In this document: positions 13,402-25,650 of the stretch, piece by piece
Numbering within the stretch: position 1 is the first letter of the stretch
Layout of the letters: each line of letters begins with the position of its first letter
Source of the DNA: Casuarina equisetifolia
Taxonomy: Eukaryota > Streptophyta > Magnoliopsida > Fagales > Casuarinaceae
Direction of reading: 5' to 3'
Length of the DNA stretch: 64,000 nucleotides
Assembly (NCBI GenBank): GCA_028551475.1
Contig: CM052356.1
Coordinates: 14,969,884 to 15,033,883 of the forward strand
Program-made: the position numbers and the translations under genes
Notes under the pieces: model-generated
What the model was told of the DNA's origin: nothing
Seen by the model: the letters and a program-made list of their open reading frames with translations, nothing else
Database searches by the model: none

Positions 13402-14608
13402 TCACGGGTCGGGAATTGGTGTCGTTTCTGTCTCTGGGGTTAGCCTCTCTTTTTTGCTATGTTTTATCTCTCCGTAGAAGTATGAAACAAAGCCCCAGAG
13501 AGAAAGAACCAGAGAAACTCCTTTCTCCGCTTGAAACTTTTCTTTGTAGAAAATCACAGCAAGGATCTCCGTCACCGGGAGTAGAACCGCGATCCCAATA
13601 CCAGATAGCAGAGACGAGGCACAGAAGATGAGTCCTACGGCTCCCATGAAAAAAGCCTGCCAAATAATTGCACTGCAGACGAGCACCACATAGTACTTTG
13701 TTTCCCCCAGCCCGAATTCTCTCGCCTCTCTTGGAATTACCTACACAATATTATATATAGTCTGTGAAATATATATACCTAAAGTACAGAATCGATATCT
13801 CCTTTTGTCATTTGAAATAAGTTTTTCAATTTTTTATTTTATTTTATTTTATTTTTCAATGATTTGGCCGGCAAGACGGGGGAGATCTACGTACCTTGAA
13901 GTCCTTGTTAATCAGCATCCCAACGGTGCAGAAAAGAGTGGCAAACAAACATATCACCATCTGAATCTCCATCACCAGCGTATACGTAATGGCCTGCTTG
14001 GCCTTCTTGTACGTCAACTCCACCAACGGCAAGACAAACCCATACAGCGCCGCCGCTCCAACCGTCGTGGCAAACCCTGCATAATACGCCCCATTCGATT
14101 CACCGTTCGGACGGTCACTCTTCGTGTGTAAAGCCAAAACAGCGGCTCCAATGGTCAGCAGAACCACCGCGTTGATCGAATACGAGGTAAACTTTTGCTT
14201 CACCAAAAGAAAAGCAAACCCTGCAGTGAAAGCAAGCTGAGAGGCGATGATCAAGGAAGAGGTTGAAATGGGAAGCCGTGCAACGCCGTAGGCATAGAGA
14301 TAGTCGTCCAAGCCGGTGAGGACTCCTATGACTGCGGAGGCAATGAACAAAGTTGGCTTGATGAAGAAGAGTTCGGCTCCTGGGCCTTCGGCGCTCCGGC
14401 GGCGAAAGTACATGATAACGAGAGGGAGGAGAATGATGGGAAACCCAGCAGTTTCGAGGAAGCTCGAGAGCCACACTCGGTTGCCGCCATGGAGGAAGTA
14501 GAGCCTCATTATCAGAGGGCCGCCGCAGCTGCCGAGAGTTAATAGGATGCAATTTAGTATTAGAAGGACTTTCCTCATAGTGGAATTTCCTTGAGCTTCC
14601 TCTTCCAT
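13402..14608 (-). CDS. Purine permease (PUP1/PUP3-like), two exons
   Basis: Plasma-membrane H+-coupled importer family for adenine, cytokinin and related purines (PUP branch of the drug/metabolite transporter superfamily). Exon 1 is 14608-13895 (238 codons) and exon 2 is 13740-13402 (112 codons plus stop), with a phase-0 GT..AG intron. The 350-residue protein fits the usual ~350-390. It begins MEEEAQGN, then [20 protein letters not shown] (first TM), [42 protein letters not shown], the [12 protein letters not shown] loop, [20 protein letters not shown] and the conserved [18 protein letters not shown] with FVSYFYGE near the end. About ten hydrophobic segments are visible. The ATG at 14608 gives the family's usual short N-terminus. 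It converges with the ATJ1-like gene, the same neighbour as in Arabidopsis. The substrate cannot be told from sequence. Confidence 0.95.
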
Positions 14609-17600
14609 GATCTTGAGGAACTCTTCTCTCCCTCCCTTCTCCTTTCTATCTTCTCTCTCGCTCTGGTGTGTTTCTCCTTTTGCTGCTGAGTTCTAGTTAC
14701 CGATGGTATCATCGTGAAAGATGACAAGAGGAGACAAAAACGTAGGTCCAAATTTGTTGCAGTGGGGAAAGGTAATAGTCAAAAGGATGCCGAATAATCA
14801 GAAAAATATTGAAGTTTTCTCATCTTCCTCGTGGTTTAGAGCTCATTCGTCCCTACAATTTTAATGGGGTGATTCTGATCACAGGGTCCTATATATCTCA
14901 TTCTTTTTGTTTCTTTCTTCTTATTTTTCCTTCTTTTTTGCAAAGGGACCCTTTCATCCGTCATTGTTGATCTTTGGTCAGTATGAGCCGCTAGCTAACC
15001 ATCATAATACAAGACTCTACCCGTCAAACTCAATCATCAGAGTCATTTCGGGCCTATCCTTGGTTGTTCCTGTTCCCAAGTCTAAACGATAGCGACCATA
15101 ATGCAATGGATCCTTTTTTTGTGTTTTTTTTGGTTCTTGTCCTGCACAAATCCGTCGTATCCTTAGTTGACAGCCTGGACTACTAGGGAATTAATCCCTT
15201 AAGTTGTTCATTGATACTGAGAAAAACTTTTAGGTCACCACCGTTCATTTACTGAAACGGCAAACGCTTTAAGATGAGCAGCGGTGGGCGATGACCTATT
15301 GAAGAAGAGTGGAAAAGTCTCATATTTTAACGTCTAACTTTGTAACCTTTTCTGTTCGTTATTGGTGGCGAAACTGGCTTTGCTAGTAGGCAAAGGAATC
15401 TTCTTCTTTTTATGTGTTGCGAGATGTTAATTTAAGTTTTCAATGATCCAGAAAATCATAATCAGATGACGAGAAGTGTTGAAGAAAAGAGTTTTAGCAA
15501 AAATGACATCCCCCATCGAATAGTTCTTCCTGTTGAGTTGTTTAATTTACCAATAAATTCTTCAGCTTTAGAATTTTGTTTAAACAGAGAGTTCTTTAAA
15601 ATTATGGAGAGACTCTCTAGTTTTCCTTTAGAAGAAACTAATTCCTATTTTTGATAATTGAAAGTTTCAAAGATTTTGTTTTGTTATAAAGACGTGGCAG
15701 ATGCACCTATATCTGTCATACAAATTATATAAAAGAGAGAACAAAGAAATAGGCAATAGGATAGGAATTCACCTTCATTTCAGCTGTAACCTGCCATCCT
15801 CTGTATCCATCCACCTCCGTTATTTATGCTGATCTTGGCATCTTTTATTCGAAATTCAATTTCATGCTATCTTTTTTTAATTAGGTAAATGGCTAGGAGG
15901 GGATTTTGGGAATGTTGGGATTCGAATACATCCAACTAAGTAATTTTATCACTAGATTATCACCTTGGGTTTAAATAGACTAAATATAAATAATTATTTC
16001 CTTCCTTTACTTTCTTTTTTCGAAATTATTTAGAGTTTTCTTCTGGTAGTCTTGTCATCTCTAACACGCCTTCCTTAACACCACCTTTTGTTTTCAAAAG
16101 CAATAAACCAAGGAAAAAGTAAAGCTCTTTTTCGGGTTACCATTATATATATATGATTGGAAAAAGGGCCAAATCATTGTTTATTGGTCATTGGTAGGGA
16201 ATTTAATAGACCATAACAGTTTAATTTTAGGTAAGTACTCGGATTTGCTTCTTAATTTATTTCAAATGATCACGATTAGGCGTCCTGATTAGCCACACTT
16301 TCAGATACGAATCACACCGTTGCTGAGAAATTAGATAAAGCTCTGAAATTGAAGTTCCATCGCATGACGTTCTTGAGAGAGAGTTTGAGACTCTAAAAGC
16401 ACTTAAATTTTTTAAATATTTAAATTACACGAGTCGGGGAAGCCATGATGTAATGGCAGAAGAGGTTGGACGGTGGATTTTTGATTGCTATTGAGACTTC
16501 ACAATTTTTTCACCTCGGCTTTCTCTGTGGTTTTCACTTTTAAATTTATTTCTACTTCTCTCTACATCTTGTTTGGTACAAGCTGTATAAATAACTGTTC
16601 TTATTTTTTATTTTTTAAAAAATTTTCAAGGAAAATATATCAGAAGACATTTAAGAGAAAAGGAAGTGCATTATGATATCTGCTCGCTGTTGTCTCAATT
16701 TAAAGAGCAAATGTGCATTTATGATGCAAAACCATGAAGCTACATGTCCAGCATATATGATAAGATCAAATTCTATGTCATGTGACGTTGCTGTCATTTG
16801 TACTTGTGCTTGGGTTTTGTTTTATTTTTTTAACCTTTTCCCATGAAGAGAAGATTTTTGAACCAAAAATTTATTAGATAGATTTAATCTTGATACGAAA
16901 AAAAGCCGAAACAAAATAAGTGTTTTAGGACAAGCGAAAGGGAACAAAACGAAATCCCAAAAAAGGAGAAAAGCCAAAAATTATAGAAAGTCAATAAGCA
17001 ATGATTCTCCTATTCACAAATAATATAAAATTAAATGTTCTTCCAAGTTATGATAATAGATAGACATATATAGAAAGAATAAAAGAAACGAACAACTCTA
17101 CTTAAATAAAATTACAAGTCATTGGGCTAGGGTTCTAATATATCATGTGGACTATGCTTATACATCTAATAAATCTTTAGTTAACTATATGAGTGCCATT
17201 TGTAGAGTCAAAATTAAAGTAATGATAAAAAAGTAATTTTATTGAAGTAAATCCCAGGTTATTTTTGTGGCTTAAAAAAGTATATGTGAACTAATATTAT
17301 TTGATAAGTCATTGGAGTGACCAAAAAAAAAAAAGGGAGAGAGTATGATCGACATAAAAGCAATATGTAGATGTAGAAATTATCTCAATTCACAGAAAAT
17401 TATTAATATTCTTATATTTATGGTGTACATGTAGAGCATGATCCACACAAATCTGTCAGAAACGCGAAGCAAATCTACTTTTGAAAAGAGGTGGGACTCA
17501 TGAAGAAGTTCCACCAAATGGACGAGGCCATGTTTTTTTTGTTCTTTTTCTTTTTTGTTAAGTAAGATATGTCCATTTTGATTGAGTGATAGTGTTTGAG

Positions 17601-18699
17601 TTAACAGCTGCGGTTTTGTTCACTAAAAATTGTGGTTTATCTCTCTGGTCCTCCTACATTAAGGGAAGTCAAATCCTTCGAAAATATCTTTGCAACTAGA
17701 TGGTCATGGATCCTATCATTATCTCTTCAACTCGCTGCGGAGTTCAAAGCAAATCTTTTATGTGACTTTACGTACCCCTCACAACTTACTAGATAATATT
17801 TACATATGATTTTTTGGACTTAATCTCCTGATACTTATCCAAGAATGACTATGGTGTCACCGAGAAATGGGTTTAACAAAAAAAGAAAAAAAGGATCCCT
17901 ACCTTGTTGTCTAGTGAGAGAGGTCCTCATCGATTATTACAAGGAGATATTGCATATTGCAATCTTCCTAGGCCAACAGGAAAGACACCTGTTATGGAGA
18001 TGTAGGAAAAAGGCTGGAGCACAGAAAGGATGTTCATGGGAATTATCAGACAGGAACTTAGGCGAACATTTTGTCGTTTCGTCAAGGATGGAAAATGACC
18101 AATTTTGTCTAGTTTAGTGGTGAACAGATATTAATTGGAACCTCTTAAATTCAGGAGTTGACATTAATTTAAGCAAAATGCATAAGTGGGTATGTGAGTT
18201 AAAGAAAAAGAAGAAGAAGAAGAAGAAGAAAAAAAAGAGAGAAATGAGCATTTTCTTGGGTCCCTTTGCTTTCTCTCTTTTTTCTATTCATGTTTAAACA
18301 TTGGGCTGGAACTTAAAGAGAACTCGATTTGGGCTGCTGCTCCTTCGGTTTCCTCAGCCCAATGACAACGTTTGTTGTTGTGGGTAGTAATCACGTGCTA
18401 GAAGCTTTACATTTGCATTTAATTTCGAACTCCTTTGAGCTTGAATTATGAAGAAATGAACAGTAATTTAAATACTTAATTGTATTTTTTAGTGAAGTGG
18501 ATACATATTTCCATTCCATTTATTAAAAAAAAAAAGTGATTTCTCACATATTTTTGAAATCTTATTTATTTTTTAAATTAAAATATACTATTCTCTTTAT
18601 GAATCAATTTTAAGCAAGAAATAAGTTTTCTTATGTGGTATCATAGTACCTTCTTACGCCCTCGTACCTGCAACCTGACGTGGTTGTTATGAAATGACT
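14609..18699. other. Gene-free AT-rich upstream region of the permease
   Basis: No gene, RNA or mobile-element domain that I can support. The first few hundred bases should hold the permease promoter and 5' UTR. A GAA/GAAGAA run lies at about 18211-18243. Small open frames at 15466, 16485 and 17845 show no family resemblance. Confidence 0.5.
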
Positions 18700-18709
18700 T
18701 CCTTTAAGC

Positions 18710-18855
18710 GTATAATCCGTATTAGTCATAAGAAGGCATATTAAAAATGGTATAAATTATTTCATGTTGCTTAATTTTTAAAAAAAATTCTTAATCCATA
18801 TTAGCCATAAGAAGGTATATTAAAAATGGAATAAATTATTTTATGTTACTTAATT
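18710..18855. repeat. Internal ~78-bp tandem duplication at the left end of unit A
   Basis: The block around 18720-18780 (ATTAGTCATAAGAAGG, then TAAAAATGGTATAAATTATT) recurs at about 18801-18855 (ATTAGCCATAAGAAGG, then TAAAAATGGAATAAATTATT). Unit B has only one copy (32920-32970), so the local duplication happened after, or was lost since, the larger one. Confidence 0.8.
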
Positions 18856-19299
18856 TTTTTATAAATTCTTTTTAAGGGATAGTGAATTGTCTTATATTTT
18901 AGAATATATATATATATATATTCGAATAGAGATGAATTAATGGCATATATATTATGTGTGAATGAAATTGAAATATATTGTCCCATTCTACAATTAGCCT
19001 TGATGTTTCAATAACAGGTACCTTTTGTTGTCCATAAGTTCTATTTCTTAATATCAAAAATAGGGCTAAAGTACAATTTAAAAATTAATTTATTTTTTAG
19101 TTAAGTAAAAGCAAGTGTTATCGGATAAGGTGTCTCGCACCATAACCATTTAGGTGAAGATTTCCCAATAGTTTAGATGAAGCTATCAAGTGGATGATGC
19201 AATGGAACATCTTTTACACTCAAACCCAAAAATTATATCTTTTTCATAAGATACTTTACGTAGAAAGTTGGGATTTTGGATGAATACATATTTCACACA

Positions 19300-19530
19300 T
19301 ATTATAAGAATTTACGTGAATTTGGATTAACCATTGTTATAAATGTAAGCTTAGAAATTGACTTTTTACAAAAGCAATTATGTTCTATTATAGGGACCCC
19401 ATATATACATACATGCTTAGGAATACAAATGAAATAAAGTTAGAAATATCAAAACATAAAGAGTAAAAATATCAAGAAAACCTAGAAAGGTAACTTAAAA
19501 AGGTAGATAAACCACATGCTTTTGTCATGA
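19300..19530 (-). mobile_element. LTR-like fragment of a copia element (reverse orientation)
   Basis: Shares segments with the LTR-like sequence at 23855-24118 in the same orientation: TGTTCTATTATAGGG... and GCTTAGGAATACAAAT here, TGTTCTATTCTAAGAG and GCATAGGAATACAAATT there, followed in both by AAACCTAGA. It marks the left edge of the insertion in unit A, where homology to unit B stops. Probably the 3' LTR of a minus-strand element, much decayed. Confidence 0.55.
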
Positions 19531-19849
19531 GATCAAGATATAAGCTTCCAATGAAGGCATTCAAAAAAGGTAAAAAGAATACACTCGTATATATGGAAGA
19601 TACTTTTTCCTTCATTGGATTATATAGTCAAGCATGGTAAATGATTATTGAGGAAAGTAAATACTTACTTTAGAAAGATAATTGACTTGAACAACCTTTT
19701 TGATTTCCTCTCTGTATACAACAGGGTATTATAGTTGGAGAAGTCTTTTAGAATCCAAAATTTGTTAGAGAACATTTGTCCAGGGAGTAGTAAGAGCAAA
19801 CCAATTAGATTGCATGTAGTCAAGATTCGGATAAGCTTGTTTATGACTT

Positions 19850-21165
19850 AAATGCTTCAAGTGAATTTTTGGTGGCATTGGCATTTTCATGATAGGTGAA
19901 TGAAAAAAGATAAAGTGATATGGGCAAAGTTTCTATGGAACAAGATGGTCCTATCAAAATTGGCTTGTTTATGTGGAAAGTAACTCATTATGGTGTTTTT
20001 GTATAATACAATATGCAAAAAAAAAAAAAAGGACACACAAATGGCTTCTTAGGTGCTATTGCTGTGAGAAGGCCTACAGGAAAATTGTACATCACTATTC
20101 ATGTATAGCAAACTGGCACAATTGTTTTGGCAAAAATTTAGTGAAATAATTTAGGTACTTATTCATTTTAACTTTTTTTTTTAAATCTTATTTCTTCATG
20201 TTTTACAAAGACCTCATGGCATACTTAAAGGAAAGCTAGCATAGCCATCTTAGGAGGAATTATTGTAAGGGGATTGTGGTTAACTAGGAACTTTGCAAAA
20301 CATAACAACGAAAGAAAGTCCCTATATAAAATCAATAAAGATATCACTCATTAGTAGAGGCTAGATATACCCAATCCCTATGCCTTCAAATATCACTACA
20401 TGTGTTAAAAGTTTATATGGTTCATCTTCCACTATGGAGAGGAGTTTGGGTCAATTGGAAACCTCCACCATTAGGACAAAATAAGCTTAATGTTAAAGGA
20501 TTAAGCATCAAGAGGAGTAATGCTAGAAGGGGAGTACTTAGAAACTATAATGGAAGCATTATCATGGCTATCTTGGTTAAGTAAGACTTGGTACTAGTGT
20601 AGATGTGGAGGCTTATACTTTGTTGGAAGTCTCAAAATCTATCATGCAAGAAATTTAGTACCTTAAGTCATTGAATGAGATTCTTTTTACTTAATTCAAT
20701 ATCTACTTAAAGAATGGAGAACTCATTAGAAACTAGAATATGTTATTTGTTAGTACCTTCTTATGCTCCTTGCCTGAGCACATGTTTGACATGTATATTG
20801 CAGGAGGAATGTAGTTGCAAATTGTCTTGTTAATTGTGGGCATATAATTCAAACAATGCATATTTTTTATCAACCTGGCTTATTGTTTGGCCCATGTTTA
20901 GCTGTCTTTATAAAGGATCAATTAGGTTTAGGTAACTATAAGCCTCCATGAGGTTAAATGAATGAGCTACCTAATGTATTTTTTTGCTTCATTTTATATG
21001 TTGTATGATTGCTTAATATGTAAGCATTTTGCCATTTCTTAGGGGTTAAGCTTATACCCTACCCTTTGTACTTATTTAAGGTATAGTTATTATGTCAAGC
21101 TTTGTTAATATTAACAAAATTTGTCATGACATCATTGTTATTTCTTGAAAAAAAAAAAGATATAA
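19850..21165 (+). mobile_element. Non-LTR retrotransposon (LINE) 3' end: zf-RVT plus RNase H, degenerate
   Basis: From about 19920, conceptual frames with stops give a zf-RVT-like region (KIGLFMWKVTHYG, then a CxxC as CYCCEK and HHYSCIANWHNCF at about 20050-20130). At 20402-20584 an open stretch reads VWVNWKPPPLGQNKLNVKG then RRGVLRNYNGS, the start of the RVT_3 RNase H domain. At about 20790-20860 comes RRNVVANCLVNCGH, its C-terminal end. A poly(A) run at about 21148-21159 closes the element. The RT and 5' part are not seen. It lies inside the insertion of unit A, opposite in strand to the neighbouring copia pol. Confidence 0.75.
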
Positions 21166-21328
21166 GTAAACTAAATGTAATACAATCATGAAAGCTTAAA
21201 AAGATAAGTAAACTTAATGCATTTTGAGACTAACCTATTAATCCTTACACCCTTTCTCCCTTAAGCGTATGGTCGATAAAAGTTTAAAACCTCAAGCTTG
21301 GAAAAGAGATAGTAATGTTGTTGTATAC

Positions 21329-22830
21329 TTAACGACTTGGTAAAGATATTAGTTGGTTAATCAAAGTCCTAACATGTGTAGTAGTAATAAGGCCACATTT
21401 GATCTTCTTACGAATAAAATGATAGTTAATATTAATGTGCTTTCTATGTTAATGTCGCATGGGATTCTTAACTAACTTTTGTATTGCTTCATTGTCAAAC
21501 TAAAGAATTTTGAGTTAGGACACATCAATTTGCATATCTCTTAGTAAACCCACCATTTAAACTAATTTAGAAGAAGTAGTCATCATAGCACAATATTCAA
21601 CATTGATAGATGAAAGACTGATAACTTGTTGCTTTTTACTCTTCCATGAGACTAAGGAACAACCAAGTGTAATGCAAACCTAATAGTAAAACATCAAGTC
21701 ATAGGAAAATTACCTCAACTTGCATTATAATAAGCATAAAATTGAAATTCACCATATGAGGAAAGAATAAATCCAAACCTTTTAAACCTTTTAAATACAT
21801 AACAAATTGAAGAACAACATCTCAATGTGACCACTTTAGTGTATGCATGAATTGACTCAACAATTACACTATAAATGGGATGTCAAGTCTTGTTAGATTA
21901 AGGTAGCTTTTTAATCAATTATTGATAGCTAAGAATATCCTCAAGTGATGGATCCTTATACTTGGGTCAAACTTGTTGATCTTACTTATGACTAGTGAAT
22001 AACACATTGGTTTCCATCAAATTACCAATAGTTTTCACATTAGATAACCCTATCCTAGATAATACCTCTAAAATATCCTTTCTTTGACTTAGATATATCC
22101 TATTGCTATCTTTAAAATTTTCTATTTCAAGAAAGTATTTAAGTTTCCCTATGTCTTTGATGTAAAATGTAGAATGCAAGAAGAGTAGTAAATCCTTTAT
22201 ACCCTTTTCATCATTCCTAGTAATTAAGATGTCATCCATATAGATTAACAACAACACTAGATGACCATCTTTACTCTTAGTGAACATAGGATAATCATAT
22301 ACAGATTGGGCATATCTAGCCTTTACTAATGCATTAGCAAATTTAATATTCTACTATCTAGAGGCTAGTTTCAACCCATAAAAAGACTTCCTAAGTCAAT
22401 ATATCTTACTATTGCCCTTAAAGAATTCCCCAGTAGTGCTTTTAGGTATACCTCATCTCCAAATCTCCTTGTAAAAAAGTATTATAGACATCCACCTAAT
22501 ATAGAATCTAAACTTTTCAAACTATTATTGACAAAGCATGTCTAATAATAATATTTTTTATTATAGGTGAGCAATTATCATGATAATGTATACTCTCCTT
22601 TTGACTATGCCTTTTACTACCAATGGTGCCTTATATCATTCAACACCTTCATCACATGACACTTAATTTTATAAACCTTTTTACACTTTACTACTTTCTC
22701 CTAGGTGATAAATCGATTAGTTCCTTTGTACTATTTGATCATAAAGCTTGCATCCCTTATCCATGGCATCTTTCCATATGAGATCTCCAACTATGTTGTG
22801 ATAAATTATGAGTTTCAACATTAGGTGAAA
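21329..22830 (-). mobile_element. Ty1/copia pol fragment: RT and RNase H (degenerate)
   Basis: Reads leftward. From about 22830: IWKDAMDKG, KVYKIK (22680s), DVYNTFLQGDL (about 22490), KSFYGLK (about 22390), then an open 101-residue stretch (22287-21985) with the intact catalytic motif YMDDIL at 22242-22231 and KLKYFLEIE. RNase H follows: KKQQVISLSSINVEYCAMM at about 21563-21650, and the terminal stretch IRKKIKCGLI...THVRTL ends at a TAA at 21329. Several stops and frame changes occur. Gag, protease and integrase are not adjacent, so this is a partial copy. Confidence 0.85.
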
Positions 22831-23129
22831 TAAAGGCAATGAAATGTTAATTTAATGATAGAAGATGATGAAATAAAATTTGATATGGGATGTTGCATAG
22901 TTGTGCTACCAAAAGTGGTAAGAATGTAATATTTGGTTTATATAGGTAGCCTAGTGTCTTAAATGCATCTCCTAATGGGTGGCTCAAGGATAACAAGTAG
23001 CTAAGGTTGCAATGACATAAAAATAAGAACATCTAACTTATTTGGCTCATCATCATAAAATAAGTTAGAGTGTAAGGTTAAAGAAGGTTTTAGAATCTCA
23101 AGAATAAAAGTGTAATCACAATGGAAAAT

Positions 23130-23386
23130 TGTTAATGAAAAGGTCCCTAATTAGCATCAAGTTTACTTAACTTCCTAGATTTTCTTGATTTTATTTGTAT
23201 TCCTAATTATATTTAATTTACGTTCTTAAGCTTATATATAAGAGTAGTTCCTAGAAGAAAACATAATTGCTTTCATAAGAATTTGGTTTCTTTGTTTATG
23301 TTTAAAACAAAAATTAATCCAAATTAGTCAAATTCTTACAATATTCGAAAGGTCATTTTGTTCATCCATAAGCCCAATTGTTTGCA
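23130..23386 (+). mobile_element. Copia 5' LTR, forward orientation
   Basis: A 257-bp segment beginning TGTTAATGAAAAGGTCCC and ending CCCAATTGTTTGCA (TG..CA), followed at once by a primer-binding site. It has a TATA-like TTATATATAA near 23233-23242. The shared words AAAGGTCCC, TTTGTATTCCTA and TTCATCCA link it to the inverted copy at 23855-24118. Confidence 0.7.
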
Positions 23387-23400
23387 TGGTATAAGAGTCC
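23387..23400 (+). other. Primer-binding site (initiator tRNA-Met type)
   Basis: TGGTATAAGAGTCC directly after the LTR end. Copia elements normally carry TGGTATCAGAGC, complementary to the 3' end of initiator tRNA-Met. Two substitutions here suggest decay. Confidence 0.7.
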
Positions 23401-23642
23401 TTCTAACATTAATTTCATTCCTTTCACATTTTGTTTAGTTATTTTTGTTTGTTTCTCTGTATTAGCCCATTGAGGTATTTTGTCAAATAGATAATAGGAG
23501 TTTTTGTTGTTGTGATCCTTGCGAAAATGGTATTCTTTCACTTGGATATATTATAAAACATTTGTAAGGCATACTTAGACGATTCTATGGGATATTTTTT
23601 AATTTGAAGTTGTTTTAGGCCTTTTATTGAACATTTACTAGC

Positions 23643-23850
23643 ATGTCAAACCAATTAGTATCATCCATCTAGGGAGACTCCTATGATCCTTTCTTTCTAC
23701 CAACCAAAGACACTCATGGAGGTTCTTTCATTAGCTTTAAACTTATTTGTACCAATAGTTATGCCTCTTAGAGTTAAGACATGTGGTTTGCCTTGCTAAC
23801 TAAAGACAAACTAGCATTTGTCAAAGGGAAATATCTAATTTTGGATGAAC
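23643..23850 (+). mobile_element. Copia gag N-terminal fragment, forward orientation
   Basis: Conceptual translation with stops: MSNQLVSSI near 23643, DPFFLPTKDTHGGSFISFK, and MWFALLTKDKLAFVKG at about 23780-23830. This follows the usual gag opening of plant copia elements (PFFLHPTDNPG...MRMALSAKNKLGFVDG type). It is in the right position and strand for the LTR and PBS at 23130-23400, but is cut off at about 23850 by an inverted LTR-like segment. Confidence 0.7.
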
Positions 23851-23854
23851 ACTA

Positions 23855-24118
23855 TGATTTTAAAAATATTGAAGAATTTGAATTAGTTTGCATTAACTAT
23901 TCTTACAAACATAACCAAAAATAATTTTGTTCTATTCTAAGAGCTATCCTTATATATACAAGCATAGGAATACAAATTGAATATTGTTAAGAATAGGAAC
24001 ATAATCGGAAAAACTTAGGAAGTAGTGACCCAAAGAAATAAGAAAACCAAATGCAATACAATTAGGAAAACCTAGAGAGCTAAATAAACCTAAAACCAAA
24101 TTGGGACCTTTCCATTAA
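23855..24118 (-). mobile_element. LTR-like copy, inverted
   Basis: Read on the minus strand it begins ATTAATGGAAAGGTCCC, has ACAATTAGG-type sequence, TTTGTATTCCTATGC and a TATATATAAGG TATA box, and ends near GTGTTCATCCAAAATTAG, paralleling the forward LTR at 23130-23386. Its outer end coincides with the point where homology to unit B resumes (24119), so it is probably the 5' LTR of the minus-strand insertion. Confidence 0.6.
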
Positions 24119-24400
24119 TGCTCCACATAGAATCACATAATTGAAGATGCAAAACTAAACCATTAGAATAATAGTTCCATTGTTATCAACAAGCAATCAA
24201 ACAAATTCGTAACGTAGAGCTTTCCTATGGATATTAGAAGTTTCTTTGGTGAAAGACATACATTTGAGATGTAAAGCATCATGTTTCACTCGAATCTTTA
24301 TTCTTCAGATATTACATTTCACAAAAAGGGTAAAATTGAATACATTTGAGATAACATGAAAAAAATAAGAATACAAATAATCTGAATTGAGAATTAGTTA
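24119..24400 (-). pseudogene. 3' flank/UTR remnant of the unit-A TED7-like gene
   Basis: Matches 33395-33650 just downstream of the intact unit-B gene: GCAAAACTAAACCA, AATAATAGTTCCAT and TAGAGCTTTCC are shared. It contains no coding sequence. It lies between two retroelement blocks and ends where copia RNase H-like sequence begins (about 24540). Confidence 0.75.
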
Positions 24401-24539
24401 TAGGCAAATTCAGCATGTGGTAGAAACAAGTATCATTTGAGTATATTCCTAAAGTTTTATTGATTACATCGGTTTGCCCATAGTTTGAGAGTGACAACCA
24501 ACATAAAGTGTAACAATACAATACATTCCAAAACTAAGC

Positions 24540-24715
24540 ATATTGAGATTAGACATTATTTTACTAAAGGTGATGTAACTCAGCAACACATATCTCTTGA
24601 GTATTTTTACACATCAACCAACTGATATTTTTATTAAAACATTAGATAAGCAAAGATTTGGTGCACTTAGGAGAAAGTTAAGGATGTGCAATCTACATGA
24701 TGTGTAACATGCTAT
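24540..24715 (+). mobile_element. Copia RNase H C-terminal fragment, forward orientation
   Basis: Conceptual translation gives EIRHYFTKGDVTQQHISLEY, then YTSTN, and after stops a stretch resembling the terminal LRRKLGM segment. This is the conserved tail of copia pol (IEIRHHFI...GDI.LEYV.T..Q.ADIFTK). No upstream RT of this strand is present, so it is a small piece of a different copy from the minus-strand ones. Confidence 0.7.
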
Positions 24716-25650
24716 ATCCATGTCCCCATATCAATTTATATGGTAATTCTTTGTCCATAACTCCTATGTGTTGTTGGATTGATTTATCATGTCCCACATT
24801 TTGGCACTCTCTTAATACCTCTCATCTCAGGCTTGCTTTTGGATATATTTCTTGTGGTTGGAATTAAGGCATGCATTGCCTATTCATATATCTAGACCTC
24901 CACTCACTTATTAACAACTACATTTCTACATAGAAGTTTTCTCATATGCAAAAAAAATTATGTTGAATTGTGTTTAAATGCTGTCAACAACATTTTTAGT
25001 GCTATGTGTTCTTAATTAATTCACTAGTATCAAATTATATAGCACAAGTAATTTTTCATTGTAACCATTTATATACTATTTGATCAAATAATTTTGGCAA
25101 TGAGAACTCTTATTTGCCTTTATTTTATGTAATTGCAAGATCATACATTTCAATATATAGATATGATTTATAGATACATATGTCAAATTTTCCTATGACT
25201 TTTGCTTGTCACTTTGGAAATTTTCTATTTTTCTAGTTTCCTGTTTCAGTATCCTATATGTGCATAACTTCCATTCTTATCAATAATGCTCCATTCTAGT
25301 GCTTCTTTCCCATGTAAGTGTAACAATATGGATATTTTCTTTTTCTTTTTCTTTTTATCTACTGCAACAATCAAGTACCTTACCCTTCTTCATTTAATTC
25401 AATCACACATAAGGTTGGGGGGAATATTTCTACCTCTAGTTGTGTTACTTTTTCGCCACAACTTAAAAAGGAGTTTATACTACAACATGTGTGCATCCTT
25501 TTTGTACACACTTGATTTTCCATCATTTCTATTCACATTTGATTTTTTCCTAGACCAAGAAAGCATGAACCAACTTATGCCCACAATCCTCTTGCCTTAC
25601 ATGTCTAGCCTATTTGTGTGAAATATAATGGTCTAAAGTCCACTTGGTAC
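24716..25650. other. Unassigned sequence between copia fragments
   Basis: AT-rich, no domain recognised. It may include an LTR or untranslated remnant of the adjacent copia pieces, but I find no TG..CA pair or PBS that proves it. Confidence 0.4.

Noticed and set aside
17845-18117. 90-codon open frame on the plus strand
   Set aside because: No family resemblance; it starts with a Lys/Arg run arising from an A-rich tract.
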